Assembly: GCF_000741255.1 (NCBI RefSeq)
Contig: NZ_JGZB01000011.1
Coordinates: 45,692-109,691, forward strand
Origin: Bifidobacterium magnum
Lineage (GTDB): Bacteria; Actinomycetota; Actinomycetes; Actinomycetales; Bifidobacteriaceae
Length of the DNA stretch: 64,000 bases
Direction of reading: 5' to 3'
In this document: positions 27,704 through 37,162 of the stretch, piece after piece
Position numbering within the stretch: the first letter of the stretch is position 1
How the letters are laid out: each line of letters opens with the position of its first letter
Program-made: the position numbers and the translations under genes
Notes under the pieces: model-generated
Told to the model about the DNA's origin: nothing
The model's input: only the letters and a program-made list of their open reading frames with translations
Databases searched by the model: none

Positions 27704-29917
27704 ATGTCTCAGCCGTTGAGTGCTGCAGGTGCCGCGCGCGCCATGGCCAGTACGAATGACTATACGAGTCAATCGGCCGCAGTCCACACGGTATTAACCC
27801 GTGAAGAACGAGAGGAAATGCTTAAGCAACAAGCAGATCCTCAAGACCCGGAAGGGCCTGACAAACGCCCGAAGCGTCCCATTTCCCGTTGGTGGCAGCG
27901 CCTCCAGTCGGGACCTGACAAATTTTCGGCCGCAATGGCCTTGGTGGCCCTCGGTGTGGTATATGGCGACATCGGTACGTCGCCGTTGTATGTTGCGCAA
28001 ACCTTTTTAAGCGGTCAGGGCGGATTGGCCAACGCCAACTATGACGCCGTGACGGGCATGCTTTCGCTTGTGTTCTGGACCATTACGCTGATCACCACGA
28101 TCGAATACGTGCTGATCTGCATGCGCGTGGACAACAAGGGCGAAGGCGGCATTTTCGCGTTGTACTCGCTGCTGCGCAAATATGGCGCATGGCTTGTCGT
28201 GCCGGCCATGATCGGCGGCAGCGCATTCCTGGCCGACTCCGTGCTGACGCCGGCCATGTCCATCAGCTCGGCCGTGGAAGGCCTGAAAACCTTGCCGGCG
28301 ATCGAGCATGTGTTTGAGGAAAACACGAATCTGACGGTGATGATCACGATCATTATTTTGCTGGGCGTGTTCGCCGTGCAGTCGCGCGGTACGGAGCGTA
28401 TCGGCAAAGTGTTCGGCTCCGTGGTGCTCGTATGGTTCGCGTTCCTCGCGGTGACGGGCTTCGTGAACCTTACGCAAAACTGGAGCGTGCTGGCCGCGCT
28501 CAACCCCATTCGCGGCGTGGAATTCCTGTTCAGCGGCGACAACAAGGCGGGCCTCGCCTTGATGGGCACGATCTTCCTGTCGATTACGGGCGCCGAAGCG
28601 CTGTATTCGGACATGGGACACGTGGGCCGCGGCAACATCTACTTCACGTGGCCGATCGTCAACATCGCGCTCGTGCTGTGCTATTTCGGCCAGGGCGCCT
28701 GGATGATCAACAACCAGCACAACCCGAAGTACGCCGAAACGCTGCCGAACCCGTTCTTCGCCATGATGACGCCCAACGTGCGCTATGTGGCCGTGGTGCT
28801 GTCCGTCATGGCCGGCATTATCGCCTCGCAGGCGCTTATTTCCGGCGCGTTCACGATCGTTTCCGAAGCGACGGGCCTCAACTGGATGCCGCATATGCAA
28901 GTGCGCTACCCGGCCCGTACGCGAGGCCAGCTGTATATTCCGACCGTCAATTTCGTGCTGGGCGCCGCCACGATCGTCGTGCTGCTGCTGTTCAAGGACT
29001 CCGAGCATATCGCGGCCGCATACGGTTTGGCGCTGACGATCACGATGATCATGACGTCCATTTTGGTGACGTTCTACCTGTGGCATTCGCACAAGCGCGT
29101 GGGCGCAGTGCTGTTCGGCATCCTGTTCCCGACGATCATGGTGCTATTCTTCCTGTCTTCGATGGCCAAGTTCCTGCATGGCGGCTGGTTCACGTTCCTG
29201 ATTACCGTGGGCATTCTCATCGTCATGTACACGTGGAACGAAGGTACGAAGCTTGAAAGCCAGCAGCGCCGCCACATGCGTTCGGAAGACGCGATTCCGG
29301 CGCTGTGCCGCCTGCACGGCGACGACACGATCCCGCTGTACGCGGACAATATCGTGTATTTGACGTCTGATAAGGAAATGAAGCGCGTCGACACCGACAT
29401 CTTCTTCTCCATTTTCGCCGACCAGCCCAAGCGCGCCCGCGCATGGTGGGGCGTGTCCGTGGAAACGGCCGACGAGCCGTTCACGCGCGAATATTCGGTA
29501 GAGAATTTCGGTACGGACTACCTGTTCCGCGTGCGCATCCGGCTGGGCTTCAAGCTGCCGCAATCAGTGCCCGCCTACCTGCACCAGATCATGCATGATC
29601 TGATCAAGTCGGGCGACCTGCCGATCCAGACGACGCGCTACCCGAAGGTGGACGCCGATCCGGATGTCGGTCCGATCAAATATGTGCTGATTCACAAGGC
29701 GCTTATGCCCGAATCGAAGATTTCGTCGCGCGGCGCGTGGGCGTTGCGTACGAAATATACGATCCGTCACGCGGTCGGTTCGCCGGCCCAGTGGTTCGGT
29801 GTCGCTCCGTACAATCCGTGCACGGAAGTGCAGCCGCTGTTCCTCAACACGACGCAGCCGCCGCGCTTGAAGCGCATCTATTTGCAACCGAAAAACACCA
29901 ATCCGAAAAATAAGTAA
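27704..29917 (+). CDS. kup: Potassium uptake protein Kup
   Basis: Proton-coupled K+ importer in the cytoplasmic membrane. It has 737 residues: a polar N-terminus of about 75, then MALVALGVVYGDIGTSPLYV (the Kup signature with essential Asp), 12 predicted membrane helices to about residue 525, and a cytoplasmic C-terminal domain of about 200. Other signatures are NKGEGGIFALYSLLRK and ITGAEALYSDMGH. The ATG at 27704 has TAGGAGG 7 bp upstream, preferred to an earlier in-frame start at 27650. It is followed by its own terminator. Confidence 0.97.
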   Translation: MSQPLSAAGAARAMASTNDYTSQSAAVHTVLTREEREEMLKQQADPQDPEGPDKRPKRPISRWWQRLQSGPDKFSAAMALVALGVVYGDIGTSPLYVAQTFLSGQGGLANANYDAVTGMLSLVFWTITLITTIEYVLICMRVDNKGEGGIFALYSLLRKYGAWLVVPAMIGGSAFLADSVLTPAMSISSAVEGLKTLPAIEHVFEENTNLTVMITIIILLGVFAVQSRGTERIGKVFGSVVLVWFAFLAVTGFVNLTQNWSVLAALNPIRGVEFLFSGDNKAGLALMGTIFLSITGAEALYSDMGHVGRGNIYFTWPIVNIALVLCYFGQGAWMINNQHNPKYAETLPNPFFAMMTPNVRYVAVVLSVMAGIIASQALISGAFTIVSEATGLNWMPHMQVRYPARTRGQLYIPTVNFVLGAATIVVLLLFKDSEHIAAAYGLALTITMIMTSILVTFYLWHSHKRVGAVLFGILFPTIMVLFFLSSMAKFLHGGWFTFLITVGILIVMYTWNEGTKLESQQRRHMRSEDAIPALCRLHGDDTIPLYADNIVYLTSDKEMKRVDTDIFFSIFADQPKRARAWWGVSVETADEPFTREYSVENFGTDYLFRVRIRLGFKLPQSVPAYLHQIMHDLIKSGDLPIQTTRYPKVDADPDVGPIKYVLIHKALMPESKISSRGAWALRTKYTIRHAVGSPAQWFGVAPYNPCTEVQPLFLNTTQPPRLKRIYLQPKNTNPKNK

Positions 29918-29936
29918 ACAATACTGACAATATGTA

Positions 29937-29968
29937 AACGGACCCTAGTAATGGGGTCCGTTTTGTTT
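29937..29968 (+). terminator. kup terminator
   Basis: AACGGACCC (29937-29945) pairs with GGGTCCGTT (29954-29962), followed by TTGTTTT. It ends only about 15 bp before the next start codon. Confidence 0.92.
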
Positions 29969-29974
29969 TACAGT
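29969..29974 (+). promoter_or_regulatory. -10-like box before the amidotransferase gene
   Basis: TACAGT ends 8 nt before ATG 29983, immediately after the kup terminator. A leaderless start is the simplest reading because there is no room for a leader. Confidence 0.45.
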
Positions 29975-29982
29975 ATGCCGGT

Positions 29983-30852
29983 ATGTGCAGGTTACTCGGA
30001 TACGCGGCGGCGGGAGGGGGAGCGAGTCTTGCGGACGTGCTGGGGCCGTCCGTCGCGTCGTTCCGGAATCTTAGCGAGATTCACAACGACGGATGGGGCG
30101 TGTCGATGCTGACCGAACCGAGCGTCGCTCCGCACATGTTGGACGGTGGCGAGCCGTCCCCGGAAATCGGCACGTCGCTGTATCGCAATACGCAGGCGGC
30201 GCGCCACGATCCGCTGTTTCCGGAATTCGCCGACATACCGGCGCGTAGCGCCTTGTGGCATCTGCGTCTGGCCAGTTCGCATCAACCGCTCATTATTGAA
30301 AACCAGCAGCCGTTCCATGCGGCCGGCACGAGTTTCATTCACAATGGCGACCTGTCGGACGAAACGGGCGTGAACGTGACGCGCAGCCATGTGGTGCCGA
30401 TTAATCCGGCCGCCGTCGCCGCGACGGGAGGGCGTTCCGATTCGGCCGTCTATTTCGCCGCGATCCGCGAATATGTGGGGTTCGGATTCTCGCTGCCGCA
30501 GGCCGTGAGTCTCGCGATCCGTTATTTGCGGCATTACTATCCGCAAGCCAGCTACAATTGCATGATTCAAAGCGGCGACCTGTTCGTGGCCGCGCATGCG
30601 TGCGGAACGGAGCCGCAAGTCGAACGCGAAATACTCGATATTTACACGCGTTACGGCCGTGCCCAAGACGCGCCCGTCTACCGCGACATGCGCTACAAAA
30701 CGGTGTTCGACGCATCGGGGACGCAAATCGGAGTAGTGGCGGCCTCTACGGGATTCGACGAGCCCGCGGCGGAGGGCTGGCATGAATTGGACAACAACCA
30801 CATGATTATCGCGTCCAATCGCACGGGAAAATTCCGCGTCGCGCCGCTGTGA
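29983..30852 (+). CDS. Class II glutamine amidotransferase (EgtC/YafJ-like)
   Basis: 289 residues. The N-terminus MCRLLGY exposes Cys2, the catalytic nucleophile of Ntn-type glutamine amidotransferases after Met removal. The family segments IHNDGWGVS (about residue 34), ALWHLRLASSH and SFIHNGDLS follow. It lies within the group of stand-alone amidotransferase domains such as EgtC; no other ergothioneine genes are present, so the substrate is unknown. The start is fixed by Cys2 and by the preceding terminator. The HD-domain gene follows 19 bp later. Confidence 0.88.
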   Translation: MCRLLGYAAAGGGASLADVLGPSVASFRNLSEIHNDGWGVSMLTEPSVAPHMLDGGEPSPEIGTSLYRNTQAARHDPLFPEFADIPARSALWHLRLASSHQPLIIENQQPFHAAGTSFIHNGDLSDETGVNVTRSHVVPINPAAVAATGGRSDSAVYFAAIREYVGFGFSLPQAVSLAIRYLRHYYPQASYNCMIQSGDLFVAAHACGTEPQVEREILDIYTRYGRAQDAPVYRDMRYKTVFDASGTQIGVVAASTGFDEPAAEGWHELDNNHMIIASNRTGKFRVAPL

Positions 30853-30858
30853 CGGCGC

Positions 30859-30864
30859 TATGAT
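30859..30864 (+). promoter_or_regulatory. -10 box for leaderless HD-domain gene
   Basis: TATGAT ends 7 nt before ATG 30872. Earlier ATG codons at 30860 and 30863 overlap this box, which argues against them as starts. Confidence 0.6.
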
Positions 30865-30871
30865 GTGCCGT

Positions 30872-31612
30872 ATGACTGGAAAAATTCCAACTATTGAAGA
30901 CATTGATCGACTTCACCATGTGCTTGCGCCGTCGCAAGCCGCCTATGATCTCGTGCACACGCATTGCGTGATCGTCGCCGACATTACGCGCCGGCTCATC
31001 CACCGCCAGAACTCGCTGTTCACGCGCCGCTGCACGCTGCCCGACGACGCTCCCGAACGCAACGGCGAGTACGCAACGCGCGACGCGCTTATGCTGCCCA
31101 CGGACGGCGTGCGCGGAGGCGTGGTCCCGCCGCGGTACCTGGATGTGCATATCGCCACGATCGGCGCGCTGGTGCACGACATTGGCGTATACAAGCTGCT
31201 GCTCGAGGACGGTTCCGACGGGCGCCCGCTCGTGTTTGACGGCCCGCGCTACATTGAGCACGGCCTGATCGGCTACAACATTTTGCTTGACGAAGGCTAC
31301 GACGAATCCGTGGCCGAATTCGCGCGCAACCATACGGGAGTAGGCCTGACGCGCAAGCAGGTGGTGGACCAGGGCCTGCCGATTCCGCCCGACGACTATG
31401 TGCCGATCAATCTGGAGCAGGAAGTCGTGATGGTGGCCGACAAGTACAACAGCAAGTCCGTGCCGCCCAAGTTCCTTACGGCGCAAACTTACGCGGATAA
31501 GGCCGCGCGCTTCGGCGAGCAGAACGCACAGCGTTGGGAAGACCTCGTGGGCAAGTACGGCGTCCCCGATGTGGCCGCGCTCGCGCAAGAATACAACATG
31601 CGGTTGGTGTGA
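30872..31612 (+). CDS. HD-domain phosphohydrolase
   Basis: 246 residues from the ATG at 30872. Metal-binding HD motif in IGALVHDIGVYKLL (His102-Asp103), with an upstream His in LVHTHCVIVADI, a downstream His in RYIEHGLIGYNIL, FARNHTGVGLT, and Asp in VVMVADKYNS. This is the YfbR/RelA-like HD metal-dependent phosphohydrolase layout; a nucleotide or cyclic-nucleotide substrate is plausible but unknown. No stand-alone synthetase domain is attached. A unit of its own given the promoter-like start. Confidence 0.85.
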   Translation: MTGKIPTIEDIDRLHHVLAPSQAAYDLVHTHCVIVADITRRLIHRQNSLFTRRCTLPDDAPERNGEYATRDALMLPTDGVRGGVVPPRYLDVHIATIGALVHDIGVYKLLLEDGSDGRPLVFDGPRYIEHGLIGYNILLDEGYDESVAEFARNHTGVGLTRKQVVDQGLPIPPDDYVPINLEQEVVMVADKYNSKSVPPKFLTAQTYADKAARFGEQNAQRWEDLVGKYGVPDVAALAQEYNMRLV

Positions 31613-31688
31613 ATTCGGGCGGCACTGTTTCGTATTGAGCGCTGACTACATTGGCTGGTAACACCACAAGCCGATGAAAGAAGGGATC

Positions 31689-33128
31689 ATGACCGACAGG
31701 TCTGCCACGGCGCTCAATGCGAAGCATCTGGACGAATGCTCCGCGCAATTCCATCATGAGCGCGCCAACAAGGTCGCGGAAAACGCCGCCACCACGAACG
31801 GCGTGCTCAAGGCCGCCACGAGCTTCGAGGGCATGCGCGCGCTGCCGCGCAAGTTCGACATTGAACTCAAGGTGCCGTCCATCACGAACCAGCGCCATTC
31901 GGGCCGCTGCTGGATGTTCGCGGGCCTGAACATGCTCGGTTACGAACTCATCCACGCGTGGAACCTCACGGATTTCGAATTCTCGGAAACCTACCTGTAC
32001 TTCTGGGAGACGCTGGAAAAGGCCAACTCTTACTTGGAGAAGGTCATCGCCACCGTGGACGAGTCCACGAACGACCGCCTGTTCCAGTTCATCAACGAGG
32101 CTCCGGGCGATGACGGTGGCTACTGGCAGCTGTTCGCCGATCTCGTCAGCAAGTACGGCCTCATGCCGAAGGACGCTTACCCGGAGTCCGCCAACTCGAT
32201 GGATTCAGGCGCCTTCAAGCAGTACCTGGGCACGAAGCTGCGCATGTTCGCCGCCGATCTGCGCGAACACCATGCCAACGGCGCCAGCGAAGCCGAATTG
32301 CGCGCCATCAAGGAAGACGACATGGCCGTGATCTACCGCATGACCTGCATCTGCCTGGGCGAGCCGCCGAAGACGTTCGATGTCCTGCTGCGCACTGAAG
32401 AGAAGCCTGAGGACACGGACGGCAAGTCCGCCAATGCCGACAAGCCGCAGCACAAGCTCGGCGAGGCCTCCAACGGCACCGACAAGCGTCAGCAGATTGT
32501 GGAACACGGCATCACGCCGCTCGAGTTCGTCAAGAAGTACGTGCCCGTGGACGTGGCCGATTTCGTGACGCTGTGCAACAGCCCGATGGATTCCACGCCA
32601 TACAACAAGCCGTATGTGCTCGAACACTCCCGCGACATTGCGGAAGCCGACGACTACACGTTCCTGAACGTGGATCTGGAAACCTTCCGCCGCGCCGCCG
32701 TCAAGCAGATCAAGGACGGCCACCCGCTGTACTTCTGCTGCGATTGCGAGCAGTTCGCACTGCGCAAGGAAGGCTACTTCAGCCGCAACGTGGTGCGCGT
32801 GGACGAACTGTTCGGCACCTCCTTCGACTACTCGAAAGCGTTCGGCCTGCAGTACTGCGAATCCGTGAGCAACCATGCCATGGAAATCACGGGCGTGGAA
32901 CTCAACGAGGACGGCGAGCCCGTACGCTGGAAGGTGGAAAACAGCTGGGGCAAGGACAACGGCGACAACGGCTTCTACATTGGCGACGCCCAGTGGTTCG
33001 ACGATTTCGTCAACGAACTCGTCATCAACAAGAAGTATCTGGAGGCCGCCACGCTTGAAGCGCTCAACGAGCAGCCCGTGGCCTTGCAGCCATGGGAGCC
33101 GCTGAGCCGCTCCATGCGCATGCGCTGA
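31689..33128 (+). CDS. pepC: Aminopeptidase C (bleomycin hydrolase family, C1B)
   Basis: Cytoplasmic cysteine aminopeptidase that trims peptides from the N-terminus; normally a hexameric barrel. It has 479 residues. The triad is Cys74 (QRHSGRCWMFAG), His396 (SNHAMEITG) and Asn418 (ENSWG). An insertion of about 30 charged residues (TEEKPEDTDGKSANADKP) around residue 235 is longer than in lactococcal PepC. The start at 31689 has AGAAGGG 5-10 bp upstream. It is convergent with the ABC pair. Confidence 0.95.
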   Translation: MTDRSATALNAKHLDECSAQFHHERANKVAENAATTNGVLKAATSFEGMRALPRKFDIELKVPSITNQRHSGRCWMFAGLNMLGYELIHAWNLTDFEFSETYLYFWETLEKANSYLEKVIATVDESTNDRLFQFINEAPGDDGGYWQLFADLVSKYGLMPKDAYPESANSMDSGAFKQYLGTKLRMFAADLREHHANGASEAELRAIKEDDMAVIYRMTCICLGEPPKTFDVLLRTEEKPEDTDGKSANADKPQHKLGEASNGTDKRQQIVEHGITPLEFVKKYVPVDVADFVTLCNSPMDSTPYNKPYVLEHSRDIAEADDYTFLNVDLETFRRAAVKQIKDGHPLYFCCDCEQFALRKEGYFSRNVVRVDELFGTSFDYSKAFGLQYCESVSNHAMEITGVELNEDGEPVRWKVENSWGKDNGDNGFYIGDAQWFDDFVNELVINKKYLEAATLEALNEQPVALQPWEPLSRSMRMR

Positions 33129-33139
33129 AATGAGCGCAA

Positions 33140-34048
33140 TTACAGCTTGATGACGTTGCCGACCTTGCGTGCGACTTGAGGATCCTCCGTCACCACGATC
33201 ACGGCGCGGCTCTTGTTGTGGCCGTGCGTCTGCGCTTTGAGCAGCTTGATCATGGTGTCGGAATCCTCGCCGCTTAGCGTGGCGCACGGCTCGTCCGCAA
33301 TCACGATTTCCGGATCGCGGCTGATCGCGCGCGCCACGGACACGCGCATCATCTCAAGCGGCGGCAGCTTGCCGGCCTTCGTGCCGTTCGACGTGACGGC
33401 ACTGTCGCTCGTGCCGAATCCGACCTTCTTGAGCAGGTCGCGCGCGATGACGGACTTCGTATTGAGGAAGTTGCGGTTCGATGCGTCCATCGCATACAGC
33501 AAGTTCTGTTCGGCCGTAAGATCGGCGCGAATCGGGAACTGCGGCATCACCAGACCGAGGCGGTATCCGCGGATTTCCGCGGGCGCCATTTCCGCGAAAC
33601 TCGTCGACTTCGACAGCACGTGGCCGCTGCTCGGCAATGTGATGCCGCACATCACGCTCAGCAACATCGTGTGCATGAGCGGATTGTCGTCCGGTACGAG
33701 AATCGCGTACGCGCGGCCGGCCTGGCATTCGAAATTGACGCCGTCGAGCACGGCGGTGCCGCTTTTGCGCTCGACCAACGTGACATTCTGGAATGAATAG
33801 AGCGGGTACGACTTGAATACGGACTCGCGCACGTCACGTTTTTCCGCTTCCATCTCATGGTCAAGACGGCTCGCGGCCTGCGCGCTCGTATCATTGTCCG
33901 ACATGTCCGGAGTTTCCGAAATTTCCGTGATTTCCGTATGTTCGGCTGGAATGGCCGTGTCCGGATCGTCGTCAAACGTCACTTCATAATCGATCGATTC
34001 GGCAATCTGGTCTTTCGAATCGTCAGTATGGTTCGTGGTATCCGTCAT
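33140..34048 (-). CDS. Degenerate ABC-type ATPase domain protein (pseudo-ATPase)
   Basis: 302 residues. A roughly 95-residue acidic, probably disordered N-terminus precedes an ABC-fold domain. Alignment to MacB/LolD-type ATPases is clear (FQNVTLVERKSGTAVLDGVNF, Q-loop region VMPQFPIRADLTAEQNL, Walker B IVIADEP). The P-loop position reads VPDDNPLMHTML instead of GxxGxGKST, the signature reads LPPLE instead of LSGGE, and the switch His is Glu (VVTEDP). ATP hydrolysis is therefore unlikely. The frame is intact and the permease gene is adjacent (stop 3 bp before this ATG), so the pair is probably maintained. Confidence 0.85.
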   Translation of the reverse strand: MTDTTNHTDDSKDQIAESIDYEVTFDDDPDTAIPAEHTEITEISETPDMSDNDTSAQAASRLDHEMEAEKRDVRESVFKSYPLYSFQNVTLVERKSGTAVLDGVNFECQAGRAYAILVPDDNPLMHTMLLSVMCGITLPSSGHVLSKSTSFAEMAPAEIRGYRLGLVMPQFPIRADLTAEQNLLYAMDASNRNFLNTKSVIARDLLKKVGFGTSDSAVTSNGTKAGKLPPLEMMRVSVARAISRDPEIVIADEPCATLSGEDSDTMIKLLKAQTHGHNKSRAVIVVTEDPQVARKVGNVIKL

Positions 34049-34050
34049 TT

Positions 34051-35421
34051 TCAGTGCTCCGATTCTGCCGTGAATTCGTGACGATGCTCGTGTTCCAGCG
34101 GATCGCGCTCGAACGGGGAAACGAACAGTTCGTTCGTATTGAAGAACGCCACGCGCAACATGGCGATAATGGCCATGAGCAGCGTGAATCCAAGTCCGAT
34201 CCACACCACCTTCCACATCACTGCGCCGTTCGTGCGCATGGAGTAGGAAGCGAGCGCCGAGCACGCGCTGTGGGCCGTGGTGCCGCCAATGATCAGGCCG
34301 AGACCCCAGCCGATGAGTAGCGGGTAGAAGACTTCGAGCATGAACTGCCATCCGAGGCGCGCCTTGGTGACGCCCAACAGCAGCGCGTTGCCGATTTCAT
34401 CGCGGCGCGGGCACGAGCCCATAAGCACCATGATCAACAGCAACAGGCCGCCGATGGACCAGACAAGCACGAGCATGATGAGCATGTTGCGGCTGGAGGC
34501 GACGAGCGGCGCGATGGACTTTTCATATTTGATGATGGTCGGGGAGGAGATCAGGTATCCGTCCGGCACGACCTTGGCCTTGCGCAGTTCCTTGACGAAA
34601 GTGTCGTACCCGGCCGGGTTGGGCGTGGTGAACACGATGTTCAGGTCCGGAATGCCCCAGCCTTTGCCGTCCGTGGTGTCCAGACCGTTTGTGGCGAACG
34701 TGAAGTAGGTGCAGTACAGCACGTTGTCGCGGTTGTCTTTGGCGGCTTTCGCGTCGGCACCGAATCCGGTGGGAGCGGCGTCCGTGTACTCGTAGATGCC
34801 CGAGACCTTGACCTTGAAGGTTTCGGAGGCCTTCTGCGGGTTGCCGAGCGTGATTTCGCTGCCGACCTTCAGACCGTTCTTGTTGGCCAGTTCGCGCGAG
34901 ACGAGCACGCTTGTCTCTTCGTTGCTTTCGAAGTTGAGGTCTTTGCCCTCGACGACTTTGATGGTGCCGTACTCGTTGGCATCCATCGCCTGGTCGGTGT
35001 AGAAGCTTTGCAGCGTCAGGTTGCCGCCCGTCTTGTTTTCGTTCGTGTCCGCGTCGGCTGTGGTGATGGCCTTGACCGAGTCGGATTGGCGCACGGGCAC
35101 GGATTCGGCAATCGTGTAGCCGATCTGGGAATCCTTGCTGGCCGTCGCCTGGTAGATCTTGTTGTAGTCTTCCCAAGATAGGTAGTGCTTCGTCCACGCG
35201 GAATCGCTGGCGGAACGGTCTTTAAGCGTTGCGGCGGTGGGACGGATGACGGCGGCGGGGGTGAGGGCGTCGTAGCTCTGGTGTTCGGCGTAATCCTTTT
35301 GATGGATCACGGTGCATCCGTAAATGGATCCCACGGTTACGAGCAATGCCACCAGACACATGAGCACGGCTCGCACTTTGTGGCGGCCGAGCGCGGCCCA
35401 TGAGTTTCTCAGAACAAACAT
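34051..35421 (-). CDS. FtsX/MacB-type ABC permease
   Basis: 456 residues: an N-terminal membrane helix (VRAVLMCLVALLVTVGSIYG), a large extracytoplasmic MacB-like domain (about residues 45-310), then three membrane helices with the FtsX-type loop. Partner of the degenerate ATPase encoded 2 bp downstream. MacB-type permeases couple ATP hydrolysis to mechanical work on the periplasmic or outer side; with the inactive partner, a role in signalling or scaffolding is conceivable. The substrate is unknown. No other ABC gene lies nearby. Confidence 0.85.
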   Translation of the reverse strand: MFVLRNSWAALGRHKVRAVLMCLVALLVTVGSIYGCTVIHQKDYAEHQSYDALTPAAVIRPTAATLKDRSASDSAWTKHYLSWEDYNKIYQATASKDSQIGYTIAESVPVRQSDSVKAITTADADTNENKTGGNLTLQSFYTDQAMDANEYGTIKVVEGKDLNFESNEETSVLVSRELANKNGLKVGSEITLGNPQKASETFKVKVSGIYEYTDAAPTGFGADAKAAKDNRDNVLYCTYFTFATNGLDTTDGKGWGIPDLNIVFTTPNPAGYDTFVKELRKAKVVPDGYLISSPTIIKYEKSIAPLVASSRNMLIMLVLVWSIGGLLLLIMVLMGSCPRRDEIGNALLLGVTKARLGWQFMLEVFYPLLIGWGLGLIIGGTTAHSACSALASYSMRTNGAVMWKVVWIGLGFTLLMAIIAMLRVAFFNTNELFVSPFERDPLEHEHRHEFTAESEH

Positions 35422-35567
35422 AACGTATCCCCACTTGTCTTCTGCCGGCGAGCGCGGCTTGCCGGCCGTTTCATGTCACGGTGTCAGTTTAGGTAATGGC
35501 GGTTACGTTGCGTAATCTCGCATGGAATCCTTGCAGAAAGCTGAAAGTGGTTAAGAAATGGATATTC

Positions 35568-35619
35568 CTTCTGCATTTTGAGACGTGAACTGCGGCGTGT
35601 CTGTCGCAAAATGCAGAAG
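35568..35619. repeat. 52-bp palindromic element, copy 4
   Basis: Left arm CTTCTGCATTTTGAGAC, centre GTGAACTGCGGCGTGTCT, right arm GTCGCAAAATGCAGAAG. Same orientation as copies 1 and 2. It lies in the 396-bp gap between the permease start and the next gene. That gap also has an inverted pair TGTGGAAAAC (35630-35639) and GTTTTCCACA (35679-35688); nothing else is recognised. Confidence 0.9.
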
Positions 35620-35817
35620 TTGGCGCAGATGTGGAAAACGCTGCCCTGTTTCCACAACACCACCGATGCGTAACCCCGGTTTTCCACACGGCTGCTTGGC
35701 GCTATCGCTTACACGCCATCGCATGCCAGCCTTGAATCGAAGACACCCCAAAACGTGCGCGTCAAAAAGATGCAAAGCAAAACGGGCATAAAGGTACTGG
35801 CGGGAGGGAGCGAACCC

Positions 35818-37047
35818 ATGCGTTTACAGCTTGATACGCGAGAATTTTTACAGGCGCTTAAACAATTGCAACGCGCGCTTCAAGCGCGCATCACTGCATG
35901 CGGCCCGATTGACGTGCGCAATCAGGCGCTGGAACTGTTCGCGGCTACAGGACTGGCGGGGCTGTGTACCGCGGCGGCCCATGGCGGCGAGCGCACCCTT
36001 CTCGCCCAATGCCAGTCTCATCTCGCGCGTATCGCAACGGTTATCCGCCATGCCGGTCTCGGCGCATGGTTGGTGGACACCATGGAAAACGCCATCATCT
36101 CGCAGAGTACGGGCCGCGTATGCCAAGATCTGGCAACCGCTCACGCCTATACGGACATGTATCTGCAATGGCGGCCGTTCAGCAGGCTCGTCGCGGACCA
36201 CTATGTGTCCGACAGCATTCGTCTTGCCGCGCATTCGCTGTTGAAATGGGCGCCCAATGATCCTCGCGCGGCGCATATCGCTTTGTTGCTGTTAAGCCAT
36301 ACGGGCATGGGCATGGAAAAACTGCAACGTGTGGAAAAGGGTCGCTCATGGGACGCGGATCTCGCCCGTCACTATGAAATGCTCGAAATATATGGCAATA
36401 CGCTGCAGATCAACAGCGATATCGGATATGCAGCGTGGCTTCATGAATCGAATATTGACATGGAACGCGAAGCCGAATGGAGCGATCAGGCCATGCGCCG
36501 GCGCTACCTCTATGATGCCAAATGGCTTGTCAAATCCTATATCGGCCTATGGCGGCGCACCAATGTCCCAACGGCCGACGAACTCGCCGCAGGTCTTGAA
36601 GATGGTGAAGATAGCGTGATCGAGCGCAAAAGAGCATGGGGAGATCAATGGGAAGACAAGCGCAGGAAAGAAAACGAAAGCCAATATCCTTGGAACAATC
36701 CGATTTTTCTGCGCAGCGTGGCGCACTCGCTGCTTGCGGACGGCAGCTGCCTGACACAAGCGTTCGAACGCCGCGACCGGGACACCTTCCGCAAAGCGTG
36801 CGCCATATTGCAACGCTATTGCGATGTGGTGCATGGCGAAGGGCTTGCCGCGCTGCCGCTGACAGCATGCGACTACACGGTATTCCCAACCGACTGCATG
36901 GACTCCATGGCCGCGCTTATGCTCGCGCGCGTTCCCGAAGAACACAAGGCGCGCCATATGGCGCTCATGCTGCTCGAAGACCGCGCCCAAACCATGTATG
37001 ACCAGGCTCAACGCCGCAACGCGAGTGCCGCGATGGTGGCATGGTGA
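35818..37047 (+). CDS. Hypothetical protein, unknown family
   Basis: 409 residues, predominantly alpha-helical, with no signal peptide or membrane helix. The start at 35818 is preferred over 35755 because GGGAGGGA lies 8 bp upstream. Composition is typical for the genome, with clusters of Arg/Lys/Glu around residues 255-285 (IERKRAWGDQWEDKRRKENE). A run of helical pairs (for example RAAHIALLLLSHTGMGMEKL) hints at a repeat-type helical solenoid, but I do not recognise the family. A downstream acyltransferase gene follows after about 115 bp. Confidence 0.75.
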   Translation: MRLQLDTREFLQALKQLQRALQARITACGPIDVRNQALELFAATGLAGLCTAAAHGGERTLLAQCQSHLARIATVIRHAGLGAWLVDTMENAIISQSTGRVCQDLATAHAYTDMYLQWRPFSRLVADHYVSDSIRLAAHSLLKWAPNDPRAAHIALLLLSHTGMGMEKLQRVEKGRSWDADLARHYEMLEIYGNTLQINSDIGYAAWLHESNIDMEREAEWSDQAMRRRYLYDAKWLVKSYIGLWRRTNVPTADELAAGLEDGEDSVIERKRAWGDQWEDKRRKENESQYPWNNPIFLRSVAHSLLADGSCLTQAFERRDRDTFRKACAILQRYCDVVHGEGLAALPLTACDYTVFPTDCMDSMAALMLARVPEEHKARHMALMLLEDRAQTMYDQAQRRNASAAMVAW

Positions 37048-37162
37048 TCAGGCGAGGGAGGCGGCAAATGGACGGTAATCTTGATCTTCCACTAGCATGC
37101 GTCGGGGTGGTCGTCCTATCATCAAGACCGTTACTGAATGCCTCACAGGAAGTCATATACGT

